DNA of 64,000 bases. Origin: Festucalex cinctus. Lineage: Eukaryota; Chordata; Actinopteri; Syngnathiformes; Syngnathidae. The stretch covers positions 3,348,001-3,412,000 of the forward strand of contig NC_135431.1 in the NCBI RefSeq assembly GCF_051991245.1, read 5' to 3'. Within the stretch, counting starts at the first letter, position 1; every line of letters starts with the position of its first letter. The notes beneath the pieces are model-generated. The model saw only the letters and a list, made by a program, of their open reading frames with translations, did no database searches and was not told the origin of the DNA. The translations under genes were made by a program, and so were the position numbers. Positions 1-12,000 of the stretch are shown here, one piece after another.

Positions 1-75
1 CTTGACGTTGTACGCCGACAAGCTCACCACGGCGTCCTGCTCCGATGTCAGCTGGCCTGCCAACTGATGCGACTT
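1..75 (-). CDS. ccm2: CCM2 coding exon 4 (partial)
   Basis: Acceptor tccgcag|AAG, with the exon starting at 75. Twenty-five codons (residues 98-122) read KSHQLAGQLTSEQDAVVSLS then AYNVK before the window edge. The stretch matches the PTB-domain part of CCM2. Confidence 0.92.
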
Positions 76-2647
76 CTGCGGACAGGAGTGATGGTCGGTA
101 AACGTACAGCCAGCGTCACGGGGGTGAGCTGGAGAGCTTCGCTAATTTGAAAGAGGGGCGGGAAATACGCCCCGAACTGATGTATGCACATGAAACATTT
201 GAAATTGTATTGATATTAACAAACATGTCTGTTGTCTGGCCATTAAACGCCCCACCCTATTCTCAATCCCGTACTAATTCCGATGACTTACTCGTGCATT
301 GTCAATGAGCTGGAGGACTTCTGTCCTGCTTGATGGGTTCAAGTATCCTGGCACTGATGTCAGCTGCCCCAAATACTACAAACAACACAGCACCAAGTTC
401 AAAATGTGTCAATAAAGTTCAATATGAGAGGAAAAGACGATGTTTTGCCTTACTTTGACTTCTTTCTCGATGTAGTCATTGAGCAGGATGTCGGGGTCGA
501 TGCGGTGGTCGGGTTGCGACAGAGAGACCGTGTGGAGTGCCCGGCGCTCTGCCGACTTCTCTTGGGCCTTCTTGTCCCGTCCCTTTTCGCCCTTCAGGAA
601 GACCCGCTTGAAGGGTGACACGATACCAGGCTGATATGGGGGGGGGGGTCACCCACAGAGAAGTTCAGAAAACATTGAGACACTTTCAGGACATGTCGTC
701 ACAAAACACGTGCAGCTTCTCGTATTCAGATCATTTGTGAGACAGTCAGCAGCAATTGCTTTCAAGAAAGAAATGTTCACTTTTTATTCGGTTGGAGGTG
801 TATCAATGTACACTGAAAAAGAAGAAGCAACAACTACTGACCTCATGCTTACACAATGTGGGGAGCACAAATCTCAACAACAAAACAAAACAAAATTTGC
901 TATTTGTAACGCATTGTGGCCTCTGTGTACAAAGGCCCGGATAAAGGCCCTGCATGGACAGAACTAACCGAGGATCTTCTGTAGATACTGCCGGTGTTCC
1001 ACAAGGCTCTGTACCAGATCCACTGATTTGTGGATCTTTTCAAGAGTATGAACTCTTCATAAAGGTCACAATAACTGAGATTTTTAGTCTGCTCGATCAA
1101 CATGGACATCAGTTATTTCGACTTCCAGTGCTTGCTAAACTAATTCATGGGGTTCCGCACTTTACGACGGTCACAGGCATGCTAGGTTTCCAGGTTTTGA
1201 GCTGTGCGCAAACAAACTCATTTGCACATACATCATCAGGATCGTGTACGATACATTTTGATTTAAGAACTAATTTTGATTACTTTGAAAGAGCTATTTA
1301 AATAATGATGACTTGACGTTACATCCATATGGCCACAAGTTTGTAACAAATCCCTTAACTTTTTTTTTTCTCCAAAATTCAGAGTTAATGCAATAGGAAA
1401 CAGTGTATCGTTATCGCTTCTATTGCATCACCATGAAAGCATCTAGGCATGCGTCTCAATAAGTCAGACTTTAAAGCTCCTACCTCGTATTCCATGCAAC
1501 CAGATGCCAGCAGACTTGTGTGATTGTTTAGTTGTTTACGCTTATCACCCGTTGCCTCGCGCTATGCTAGCACAAAGTGAAACCATCTCACGCTGCGACG
1601 TGAGCCGCAACAGAAAAGGGAAGCGTATAGCCACTGTACGACAACACCAGAAGAGGAAGTGGACTGCCGCAGCATCCTGTGATGACACCGGCGCTCAAAC
1701 TTGACTGCAGATGCCTCGGAACGACTCTGCGGATGACCACTGCATTATTTAACATTACGTGGGTTCACACAACAGGTGCATTAACAATGCATGTTTGAAA
1801 TGTGAGCTCACGGCTGTTCGATTTGAGCCCCCGTGCATTGGCACAAAATTTTAGAAACATCGTAACAAAATAATGTTCATGTTAGTGTTTCTTTGAGGCA
1901 ATTATTATTATTTTTTTTTACACTGATTGATTTTCTGCACATGACAAATTGATGAATTGTCGTGGAGTGGTTTGAAAATATCTTTAATACAAGGTAGGCA
2001 AGACTATACATGAAAGCATCATACTTGAATCCATTTCAGGACTGCATGGAATGTGGAAAATATGACGTCATTCACGTCACATCATAGTGGTTGACAACCA
2101 TTTTTGATTTGACTGGTGTGTGTGAATTTAGTCATGATTCATTTACGTTGTCACTTGCACAACTCACTGTCACCCTCAAGCGGCGCCGACGCGAAGTGCA
2201 GCACCACTGACATCACTACAACGGACTACAGACAAAACACAACAATTAAACACAATTTTGTTCCTTATGGAAGTATGAATTATTCCTACTGTATAGAAGG
2301 GAGCCCGTTACATAACAATATCACTGAGCTGAATTAGAGTGACGTTATTCGAGCAAAGTTACGCTAAATCTCAGCACCGCAGTGCTAGAACCAAAGTTTG
2401 TCAACGTACACTTCACTGTAAAAATGCTGTATTATTTGGCACAAGCAAAACATCTTGATACCATTATTCACGATTTTACGGGACGGACTTAAACTTTGGC
2501 GTCAAACGCGACTGTTTCGACGAGCGAAAGCGGGTTAGCATGCTAGCCGGCCAATGATGGTCAGTGAGTGGGCGGGCGGCTATAAAAACAACCCCACCAC
2601 CAAAAGTGTTTACTTACCTTTTTCACTTTTTTCACATCTTCCTCCAT
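1..2647 (-). CDS. ccm2: CCM2 (malcavernin), 5' half, coding exons 1-4; truncated by window edge
   Basis: CCM2 is a cytoplasmic scaffold that links KRIT1 (CCM1) to PDCD10 (CCM3) and to MEKK3 signalling in endothelial cells; its loss causes cerebral cavernous malformations in humans and heart defects in zebrafish. Four coding exons read on the minus strand: 2647-2618, 630-454, 375-292 and 75-1. They join in frame without stops into 122 residues that match the family closely: MEEDVKKVKK, then PGIVSPFKRVFLKGEK, DYIEKEVK, YLGQLTSVPGYLNPSSRTE, and SLSAYNVK at the edge. All three exon junctions fall between codons. From about residue 60 the protein enters the PTB domain that binds KRIT1 NPxY motifs. 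The rest of the PTB domain and the C-terminal harmonin-like domain lie outside the window. The paralogue CCM2L is less likely because the KRVFLKGEK and GYLNPSSRTE stretches are CCM2-like. Confidence 0.93.
292..375 (-). CDS. ccm2: CCM2 coding exon 3
   Basis: 84 bp, 28 codons (residues 70-97), phase 0 at both ends. Acceptor tttgtag|TAT and donor GCACGA|GTAAGT. It encodes YLGQLTSVPGYLNPSSRTE and then VLQLIDNAR, the first strands and helix of the PTB domain. It is too short to stand out as an ORF and was found by matching the protein family. Confidence 0.93.
454..630 (-). CDS. ccm2: CCM2 coding exon 2
   Basis: 177 bp, 59 codons (residues 11-69), phase 0 at both ends. The acceptor is atatcag|CCT; its pyrimidine tract is an uninterrupted C run on the minus strand (the G run near 637-649). 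The donor is GTCAAA|GTAAGG. It encodes the basic SPFKRVFLKGEK segment and ends in DYIEKEVK at the entrance of the PTB domain. Confidence 0.93.
631..2617 (-). other. CCM2 intron 1
   Basis: About 2 kb without any convincing gene. It is AT-rich with short homopolymers and no strong internal repeat. Short ORFs here have no recognisable motif and unremarkable composition. The two other CCM2 introns in the window (76-291 and 376-453) are short and also empty. Confidence 0.8.
2618..2647 (-). CDS. ccm2: CCM2 coding exon 1
   Basis: Ten codons, MEEDVKKVKK, starting at the ATG whose A is at 2647 and ending at a strong donor (AAG|GTAAGT, GT at 2617-2616). The tiny first coding exon of CCM2 ending in a lysine-rich stretch is typical of the family. 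Confirmation comes from the next exon, which begins PGIVSPFKR exactly as expected. Confidence 0.88.
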
Positions 2648-3050
2648 GTCTACGGCGAAGTCCTTTTCCTCATCTTCTACTCGCCGCCTCCTCCTCAGTC
2701 CAAGCGAGACAAGACATAACCAAAACGAAGCTTTTCGGGAACACCGGGAACTCCTTCCGACGTTAGCTTAGCTTATTAGCGTAGCATGGGTGAAGTCAGT
2801 CCGAATTTGGGGTGAGGGATAACCGCCATTCTCATTTTCGGACCCGTCCCGAAATCCTTAGGCAGGGAGGCGTCACGCGAGCCTTCCAGGTTGAATGCAA
2901 AACGGGGTGTACTTGGCTACACGCCTCGCTGAATGCACGGGAAACAAAGTCGAACAAAACAATCCAAACTTTTGAACCGTGCCGCCATTTTGGGCGTCGA
3001 ACGCGGCCAAGCTCGCACGGCAGCGTCCCCTAAAGTCAAAGTGGCGACAT
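2648..3050 (-). promoter_or_regulatory. ccm2: Probable CCM2 5' UTR and promoter region
   Basis: Immediately upstream of the CCM2 start codon on the minus strand. The stretch is relatively CpG-rich for this AT-rich region (CpGs cluster at about 2790-3020), which suits a housekeeping-type promoter. I see no clear TATA box in a useful position, so no transcription start is called. An upstream non-coding exon is possible. Confidence 0.45.
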
Positions 3051-3471
3051 GCACCTGCTGCACACTCAATAATATTCATATACAGTATATATAATATAAT
3101 ATAACTGAAATGTTCTCATACGTACTACTGAAAAATTACCATACAGACAACTGAAACACTCACGCGCTTGTTTTTCCCACTCACACACAGTCAAATAAAA
3201 CTCTCATGCACTACAAAAAAAAAAAAAATGTCGGACTGTTGCTGCTAAATTGCCGTCGGTCACAATAGTGACATTATTTCATACACATCAATAATTTACA
3301 GTATTCATGGCCAATTTCTCAAAACAAGGAACTGTTAAAGCAGGCGTTCGCGCAAAGCTAGGAAAGGGGTCACAGGTCAACCCTGTGTTCACACACACAA
3401 AACAAAATCCAGAAATGTGACTTAAGAAGTAAAAATAGAATGTATTATAAATTCACAATTGAAGTCAGATT

Positions 3472-3477
3472 TTTATT
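3472..3477 (-). terminator. xkr6: Candidate poly(A) signal for XKR6
   Basis: AATAAA on the minus strand (TTTATT on plus) in the context TGAAATAAAAATCTGAC, inside a stretch that reads like a vertebrate 3' UTR end. It lies 4.6 kb beyond the XKR6 stop and several hundred bases upstream of CCM2. A second AATAAA on the minus strand lies near 4181-4186, directly followed by an A run. Which signal is used, if either, cannot be decided from sequence. Confidence 0.3.
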
Positions 3478-6400
3478 TCAGTTACAATAGGACATAAAAA
3501 TGTGAACACACACTGTGGCTGTATTGCACTTTCAAATACCATATTTATTTATTTTTCTCTTCTGGGATGAACAGTCTCGTATATGAATCTACAGTAAGGC
3601 TTAACATTATATTTTCAGCATAATAGTTGTCATTTCCTCTAAAAACAAAAAACATACAAAATGAACGTTAGCACCATATGTTATTCATTATATTCATATT
3701 GTTCCCTAAAACAGGGCAAAAAGGTACAATACTGGACATCAGCCTTGCTTATTTTTTTTCCCTCCTCCTCCCCATTAATTATTTACTCATGTTTTATATT
3801 TAACCACCACAAAGAAATCTTCACACTGTGGCATTTTTTTTCTTTCTTCTTTTTTTTTGAATACGGCATCCATAAAACTCATATGACCCAGAGGTTATTT
3901 AAATACACACCCACAAGCTAACACAACCTAGAAATTGAGGGAATATCAAGAAAAGCAACATTTTCCATAACAATTTGTAAATTAGCAGCAATTGACATGA
4001 CACTCATAGTTGTTCGGTTGCAATATATCAAATCCAGGTTCCGATAAAATGTCACAGCCAAGTCTACCATATTAACAAAAGAAATCAATACACACAGATA
4101 AAAGGACATATAGATGACAGGAAGTTACAACACAGCAATCACGTTCTATAGATATATATACTTTTTTTTTTTTTTTAAGATTTATTTCCATCTGCAGTTT
4201 GTGCTCCAAAATCTAGCTTTTCATTGTCCCAGATAAAAACAAACAAACAAACAAACAAAAAAACCGTATGCTGAGAACAATAACACCATGTGAAGACTAT
4301 CTGTGGCAAATAAAAATGGCACCATAGAGAGTTTTGCGGTAGATTGTGTGTGTAGATTGAGGTGCTGGCGCTTTGGAGCATTTAGTCTTGTTGTTTTTTG
4401 GGCTGTCTCACTTTTTTTTTTGAATGCTCTTTGGAAAGCCCCGAAAGTGAACTTGGCGGTCCACAGCATTAGCACCACTTGGATGAGTTTGTTCAGCACC
4501 GGGTTGTAAATGCACTATTTCCTAGAACTGTAACGCAGAGTGGTGACATCAGCGTGTGGTGCCAATCCAGCACGCCCCACTGCTGTACATCAATGTACAA
4601 ATCAGAGGGGGGTGGCGGAGATGCATTGCTGAGAGCTGGGGACAAAAATGAGGTGGCTGCAAACTTGTTTTATGCTGATGGCCAGAATGGTTTTTTTTTT
4701 GTAAGCGAGAGAAAAGGACAAACATATTAAAAAAAAAATAAAAAATCGTCAACAATCACTGACCGGAGAGTTCGTGGGTAACATCTGTTGTCGCAAAACT
4801 GCACTTGCAACAAATATGATTTTGCTTCACTTCATTCGACATATAATGGAACCTCTAAATTGGATTCCCCGATTTGGAATTTGACCAACTTTGTGCTTCT
4901 AGTATGCGTATGTGGATGTGAGATTCTTTGTCCAATCAAATTGCAGTCTCTGTGTTGCCATATTTTGCAATCTGTCTCTTTAAATTAACAGGGGCAAGCC
5001 TTTGATGACCTCTTCATTTGTTTTTAATCTGATTGGTTGGCCAGCGCAAAACTTGGTAGAGGCAAAGTCAACTAGCAAAACACATCTGTAGCGATCCGCG
5101 TTAGCATCCTGGTGAGCACGTTTTGCATTCCTCGCCGTTTGCGGCTGTCGTGGCCGGACCGAAGCACCCCGAAAGTTACAAGGCACAACAAGGACTGAGA
5201 AGAACGAGCTTCTTGTTGAAGCGATCTTGCTGTGCAGGTGAGCCAAATGGTTTTTTTTTTTTGTGAACATTACGCCATCACCACGACAACTTCAGGTTAC
5301 AGTAAGAGACTTCAACTTGCAGTCTATTGTCGTTTGCTTAGCTCTTGGATTCCCTTTATCACTGAAATCAACAAAGTAAAACACATCAAAAACCAAAAAC
5401 ATACAGTGTTGCTTTAAGTCAAGGCAACACAGTATTTGGTTTCTGACGCTTAGAACGCTTGTTACAAGATTGTACTATAGAAATGTGGAAGAAAAACTGT
5501 GCATGTCCTAAAAACTCAGCTTTTCGAACAAGTTAAATGAACTAACCCAAAAAACATGAAGCACCGTGAGACTAAATGTTGAAGATCTTTTTTTTTTTTT
5601 CCACTCATAAAAATAACCCGTGAATCACAGTGTTGTTGCACCTGATTTGTACATGTGTTTGCAAAGGGTCAGTACTGTTTGTAGTTGAATCTTAAATGCC
5701 AAGAAGCCTACATCTACGAAAAAAAAAAAAAAAGAAACAATGTCCCCACATTTCCCCAAAACCAAAAATGCAACACAACGGTGAGTGGTACCAGGTGAGG
5801 TGTCGTCTAGGATGTGGTGTGGTCAGCACATTCCTATGCATTGAGACACCCCTGAGTCAGCTGCTTTAGTGGTATTGGTTGTTGGTCCTGAGGAACCCCT
5901 GTATTGGCTGGTTGGCTTTGTACTTGGATGCGCTCATGAAACCGGTCACCCACAAACAACAAACTAACTGACAACACAACGACAAGATAGTTGAACAACT
6001 CTGGCTGCTACACTGTTTGAAACGGGGTCCTTCTCGGGCTAACCTGCTGGACTTTAAGGTACAGGTATGCCGTAAAAGTGTCAATGGTTACAACAACAAC
6101 AACAACAACAAAGTAGAACCTTCCAGGGTACTACCCCAATGCCAGGCCAATGAACAGTTGAAGATTCATTCACTGAATGTTTAATCCACTCCAGCTGACT
6201 CAACAGTTCCAAGTTATTCCGGTCTGAACTCAACCTCTGCGTGATGGCAGACCCTAGATGTTGATGCGTCTTGGCAGTAGACCTCAATCTCTTGGTCTGT
6301 TTCACGGGGGTGCGTCATCAATTGGCGAGGGGGTACAGCAGCAACCAGGGATCGAGGACAAGGACCTGCTCTGCGATTGGTATGGCAAAGGACCAAGGAG

Positions 6401-8089
6401 ACTCGAGGGACCCGTCAAAAGAAAAACTCTTTAGTAGGGGTCCAGGCGGAGTCAACTTCTGTCTCTCTGGCCCATTAGCTAGTTATGTTCTTTGAAGGGC
6501 TTCATTTCGCCAAGTATGGTTTGGATCGATAAAGCCCCCATCAGTGTTACATTTGCAATGCTAGCAAACTCTACCGTACTGGGTTCTGCAACCAGAAAAC
6601 AGAATGAAACTATGCCAGGTATTTTGAAACAAACGTCAAACGGAACTGACGGAGTACTTGTAACTTCCGACGGTACAGTCCAAGTGAGAAGCCAATGGAT
6701 ACCGAAAGGTACACGCCACGCTAACGTAGTCAAAGTGGGCTCCTTTTTTAATCAAAATCTACGGTTTGTAACGTTTCCCTGGCCAAAGACGCACAGGTAG
6801 CTGTCAGTAACACACTTGAAGGTATCACTGAATTGACAGCACTCTCTATTGGGCGCCAAGGCCTACGTTTCCAGGGCCGTTTAGAAAAGGGACATACAAA
6901 AGTAGAACTTCTTAAGGTACCACTCCAATGACAAGCCAATATACCTCTAAGGCAGGGGGTAGGGAACCCTGGTCCTCGAGAGCCACCGCCCCACACCTGT
7001 TTTCCATGTCTCCCTCCTCCAACACGGCTGACTCATTATCAGCTCATCAGCAAGCGCTGTAGAAGCCTGATAACGATCCTATTCATCAAATCAGCTTTCA
7101 GTCCAGCTTTCATCTGCCATTTCCGTTTTACAGTACGACGTTATCAGGCACGCGTGGCCACGGAAAAGCAGAGAACCCGCGAATCAGGACCAAATGAAGC
7201 TCCCTGCAAATTGGGTACATTTCTGCCAATAAAGCAAGAGATTGAACATGAACTATTTTGGTTGTGGAATACAATTTCATATAACTTTGCTACGTATTTG
7301 TTGGTAATGAAACTATACTTTAAGAGGGTGTCGTAGGATCGAGAAGAGAATGGCTGCGGGTTTGTGGAAGGCCATCTTTGCCTAATGGAGCCATTTGGAA
7401 TGTGTTTACAATGGTTCCCGACCTCTCATTTAGAAAATGTGCTCTTTCTCTTACATTGTGTTGCAAATTGTGCCGTCACCGCCTTGCCTCCACTTGGGGG
7501 CAGTCTGCACTAAAAAGATTTCATCAATGGGTGGAACTGATTGAAGGTCAGTGTGCTTCTATTTCCCCCTCTCTCTCACCATACATGATGTGATTACGAT
7601 TGAGGATTTTGGAACAGAAATAGCAACAGCCGGGATAGACTTCAACCGGCTCACATTTGCGATGCCGTGGTGTTTTTCGCCAGTGCGGCCCGAGGGTCTC
7701 GGTAAACACGATCGACGTTTTGCATTATTTACATAAAGGATGGCAGTAAAAGTCGGGATGTGCAAAAGACCCGCACCGTCTGACACCCTCCTCCAACATT
7801 CCCATCGGGGGTTTTGACGAGCGTATACGACTTGCCCTTCACAGGTATGCACGAGTCAATCAGAGCAATACAGAATAATGCATGGGACACATTTCATCAT
7901 GAAACATTCATATGTTATCTATACACTCATACGCCGCCCCAGAGGGACTCTTTATATATAAGATATTGGAGCTTTGCGATATTCTCTTTTGTTTCTCCAA
8001 AAATAAATCATGACGGTCAGAACTCACAAAAATGTTGAGGATGCACGGAAGGACGAGAGGGTTAAAAAGAATGTGCGTGAGAACGCCCT
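3478..8089 (-). other. XKR6 downstream region: possible long 3' UTR plus repeats
   Basis: No coding gene seen. Contents include a CAA microsatellite at about 6089-6111, a pair of degenerate direct repeats (about 6105-6150 and 6893-6935, both starting near AAGTAGAAC), a MITE fragment at 6955-7140, and several A/T runs. The part nearest the stop (about 7400-8089) has no obvious repeat and is the most likely real 3' UTR. If the distal poly(A) signal at 3472 is used, the UTR would include the repeats. Confidence 0.4.
6955..7140. mobile_element. Fragment of a common teleost hAT-like MITE
   Basis: Contains the CTGGTCCTCGAGAGCC start and the run TCCCTCCTCCAACAC followed by TCAGCTCATCAGCAAGC, which I recognise as a frequent fish interspersed repeat. 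Ends are not clean, and no target-site duplication could be assigned. Confidence 0.5.
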
Positions 8090-9060
8090 TCAGAACGACG
8101 ATTCGTACTGCAGGAGTTCGTAGAGGAGGGGGCCATCCCTGTACCTGATGCCCACCGCGTTCGGACTCACGTACTGCAGCACGTTGATGGTCCTGCGCAG
8201 GCGCCGATCCACGAAGTGCGCGTCCCAGGCCGGGTAGCGCTTCCTGGGCATGTCTATTTTGATGAGGGGGCCTTCGGGTCGGATGGGCCGGCCGGACGCG
8301 TCCACCGGCTCCGTGGACCTGACCTGGAAAACCGGAAGGCAGGAATCCGTGGCGGTTTCGTCGGACTCGACTTGCTCCCCAACCAGGCCCCGCGTGGGTG
8401 TGGCCTGAGAGCCGCGCGGGCCCGGCGTTGGCGCCATAGGCTCGGCCTCGGGGGGTAGCGGCAGCCCCCAGAGCAGTTCTGCGCAACAGGAGCTTGCCAG
8501 GACCCTCAGCCGGGGGCCCTTGGGGTGCAGGACCCCGTAGTAGAGGACCATGCAGGCCACACCTGAGGCAAAGCACAGGAAGACGCTGCAGAGGGCATAA
8601 GAGGCATAGGCGTCGGTGGTGGCTGGGTCACGGTATGCGTACCAGAGCCCGCTAAGAACGGCGTTCTCCAACAGTACCACGGTGTAATAGACCACCATTC
8701 GGAAGCGCGTCCGCCCTTCCTGTACGTTGAACCAGCAGAAGACATAGACCACCCCGACCACCATGTTGAACAGCACCTCCTCCCACTTGGACATGCAGAA
8801 GTCGGTGCCGCCGTGGATGACCCAGAAAGCCATGGCGCACCAGTGGAGCACCACGAAAATGCCAAAGTAGATGTGGAAAACGGAGGCAAACAGGGCGAAA
8901 GAGAGCACCCGGGAGGAAATGGTGAAGAGGCGCCAGAAGAGGTGCACCAGAGCGCCGCGGTAGCTCATGCTCTTCTTGTCGTCGCGGGAGTCGCGCAGGA
9001 GCTTGTGGTAGGACGCTAGCACCCAGGCCAGGGACAGGAGGGAGGACAAGACTGAAGAAC
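8090..9060 (-). CDS. xkr6: XKR6 coding exon 3
   Basis: 971 bp, residues 270-591 and stop TGA (8092-8090). The acceptor is ccggttgtcag|GTTCTTC. It encodes the remaining membrane helices (for example SFALFASVFHIYFGIFVV, VLFNMVVGVVYVFCWF and AVLSGLWYAYRD) and a cytoplasmic tail with SCCAELLWGLPLPPEAEPMAP, GPLIKIDMPRKRYPAWDAHF and RRTINVLQYVSPNAVGIRYR. These tail motifs are characteristic of XKR4/6/7-type proteins. GC content is far above the surrounding introns. Confidence 0.95.
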
Positions 9061-12000
9061 CTGACAACCGGAAAAAAGGTAGAAATCAGCAAAAATGTCT
9101 GTCCAATTTTGATAGCGTTTGTTGTCATCGCAGCAGACTTTGGCTGAGAGTCAGGTCGTGAGCTCCACCCTGGACTGGTCGCTCTAAACAGCACAGCACA
9201 CCTATGAACAATTTAGAGTCTATAGCTGTCAAAATTAATCGACAAGTAATCGATTATCAAATTAATCGACAGCTATTTTAATCATCGAGTAATCGTATGG
9301 AGCCATTTTTTTTAGTTAAAATTGTTCAAATCCTCTGATTTGAGCATATCAACAGTAACTGTTCATTGATTTCTGCATGAAAGAAGACTGATTATTGTTT
9401 AATCACAATAAGATATTTGTAAACATCTTTTTATTTTACTTTTGAAAACAATGACCGAGCTGGTAACAGTACGTCAGAACATGCAAACTCCACCCAGGAA
9501 GGCCGGAGCCTGGACTCGATCTTGCGTCCTCAGTACTTATAGATTAATCGATTCTAAAATTATTCAATAGTGACTATAAGAGTCTAACATGCATGTCTTT
9601 TGGATGGGGGAGAAAACCCAAGCAGGCACGTGAACGCCACACAGGTAAGCCCAAGCTAAGATTCTAACCCAGAACCTCTGAACTGTAAGGCAGATGTGCG
9701 ATCCACTTCTTCACTGACCGCCAGCAAAATTTGATTTGACCCATTCCCATGGGTGCCTAATTCAATTCTCATGTCAGTCCTTTGATTCGGGAAATCGAGT
9801 GCAAATTAACCTCTGCCTGTCAATCTGCAATTGACTCGCAATCGGTCCGGGGTTTCCGACACTTCTCTTGCCACAAGGCAGCCGGAATCAGTTCCAATTG
9901 AACAGTATAAGTGGTAGACGATCGGTTCCATCATCTAAGGACACACATAGCAGTGGAAGTGACAGTTATGTCACGAGCCAGAAATGAGACGCGTCTTGTT
10001 ATGACAGGATTGCTTTCCTTGAGGGGACTGTATCGCACGCAAGAACAGCACGACGAGGACTTTCAGTTAAGAGCGATGATCGTTAGAAATTGGATCCCAC
10101 ACGGTGTCGATTGTGAACTCCACAATTGTCAATTGGCCTTGTACCAGTGCTTGGAGCATGATACTAGACAGGAATACCTAAGCCACATTATCTGTCCTAA
10201 AGGGATCAGTGTCGTGTTTTGGTTCTGTGGGGTTGGGATTTAGTTTTCTTTTGGTGGTTTTTGGGTGTGTTTGTCTGTGGTTGGTGTTTTTGTCATGTAT
10301 TCCTGGTTTCTTCCCTTGTCTCGTTCTGTCTAACCACCAGGTGTGCCTCTTTAGGTGATTGGTGTTAGTGTATTTAGTCTGTTGTGTTTTTTTGGGTCAT
10401 GCTGGGTGTCTCGTCTACTAAGATTTGTGCTGTGTTGTCAAGCTACAGTCAGTCCCCGTTAAGGCAAGTGCGGTCCAGTCACGTCAAGTCCAGTCACGTC
10501 AAGTCAAGTCACGTCAAGTCAAGTCCAGTCATGTCCAGTTTTGTCACGTCAAGTCCAGTCATGTCCAGTTCTGTCACGTCAAGTCAAGTCAAGTCCAATT
10601 CTGTCATGTCAAGTCACGTCCAGTTCTGTCATGTCAAGTCACGTCCAGTTCTGTCATGTCAAGTCACGTCCAGATCTGTCACGTCCAGTTCCGTCACGTC
10701 CAGTTCCGTCACGTCCAGTTCTGTCACGTCCAGTTCCGTCACGCCCAATTCCATCACGTACAGTTTTGCCAAGTCTAGTCGAAGTCTTTGTTTTCCTGCC
10801 CACTTGTCAATAAATCACTCTAGGTTACTCATTTCCTCTGTCTGATCATTCTCCTCACATTTGGGTCCACAGCTCTCACTCCACCTCGAAATCTGAACAA
10901 TCAGAGCCTTTCGGGCAGGCTTGCTGTACTTGTTCTTATTTGCGGTAGTGACGGTTGCCCTCACACGGTCTGGTACTAAAATGACATTGAGGACTGGATC
11001 TGGCCCGGGGAGGACCTTGAGCTTGACACCCCTTTTAACCCTCCTCTTACACTGCTGCCACTCGGCCTTGTTGCTCTGGATCATGATGCAGAGCTGCAGC
11101 ACCAGCTGGGGAGCGCTCTCCAGGAAGGTCTCCAGCAGTCGCAGCATGTTGACGTCGGCGTACTCGTACATCATGGCCCAGTAGAAGCGCCGCTGGTTCT
11201 CCTTCTGCCGGTGGCTCTGGACGCCCAAGTACATGGTGCGGATGTACCTGTGTGGAGACAAACGCAAGCCATCGGGGTCACTCCAACGTGATGGCGTCCG
11301 TTCACATTCAAAATAATCAATAAATACACAACGGAACCTCGGCTTTCATTTGGCCTACTTTTTGTGTGATTGTACGATGATTTGTACGATGAAGGGGCGC
11401 CTAAACGCTCAATGATTGACTGAGTAGAATTTGTGGAATTATGATCTGTAGCTGCAGGCTGTGAACGACACTGTATGCCGAGGTAAAGCACTGATATTCT
11501 GTGACATTTTCACTGGGACTGGTAAATGTCAGATGGAATCAGCAACCCCCCCGCACCACCAATTCTGCTCTCTAATGACATGCCATAGAGACCTTACGTG
11601 GGCCTGTTGTCTCCATCCACTAAATTCCATTAGCCTCAGTGTGTTCCACTGCTGCGTAGCGCCGCACGTGTCTGACACAGTTAAGTGTAGTCGTCCCTGA
11701 TGATTAGCACTAGCAAAAGCCTTTCCGTGTACTTGTGGTATGCGAGAAGCGCAAGTGAGAACACCGTTCCTGAAGGATTAATGAAAAGACGACATTGAAG
11801 TCATAGCATTACACTGAGGATCGGCACCAGTTTTTCCCCTCAGGATAAGCTAAATTTCAGTGATTAGCTGTAGTATGACTGTAGTAAGAAGAGTAAGAGG
11901 AGGTGATTATGATTGGAATCTTCTACAGCTACGCGGCTACTTGTGTGTGCAGGCGCAATTGCGCTAAAGCGTGTGTGCAGCTCCAATAGGTCAAAACTAG

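Larger units (their letters stand above)
9061..11050 (-). other. XKR6 intron 2
   Basis: 1,990 bp intron made mostly of repeats: a hAT-like MITE remnant with ATTAATCGA motifs (about 9217-9580) interrupted by LINE-type 3' sequence, a further LINE-like tail at about 9590-9720, and a teleost repeat (about 10210-10850) carrying a pentamer-based minisatellite. No coding content is supported; the serine/valine-rich ORFs at 10384-10845 are translations of the minisatellite. Confidence 0.75.

Noticed and set aside
4170..4190. AATAAA plus A run on the minus strand as a processed-pseudogene end
   Set aside because: No coding remnant upstream and no target-site duplication seen; kept only as an alternative poly(A) site.
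6479..6800. Opposing ORFs of 84 and 102 codons downstream of XKR6
   Set aside because: They are antisense to each other in a likely repeat-derived block; I cannot recognise a transposase or other domain.
7908..8576. 222-codon minus-strand ORF overlapping XKR6 exon 3
   Set aside because: It is another frame of the GC-rich XKR6 exon; the XKR6 frame has clear family similarity and this one has none.
10384..10845. Three overlapping forward ORFs rich in Ser, Val, Gln and His
   Set aside because: Direct translations of the 5/15-bp minisatellite.
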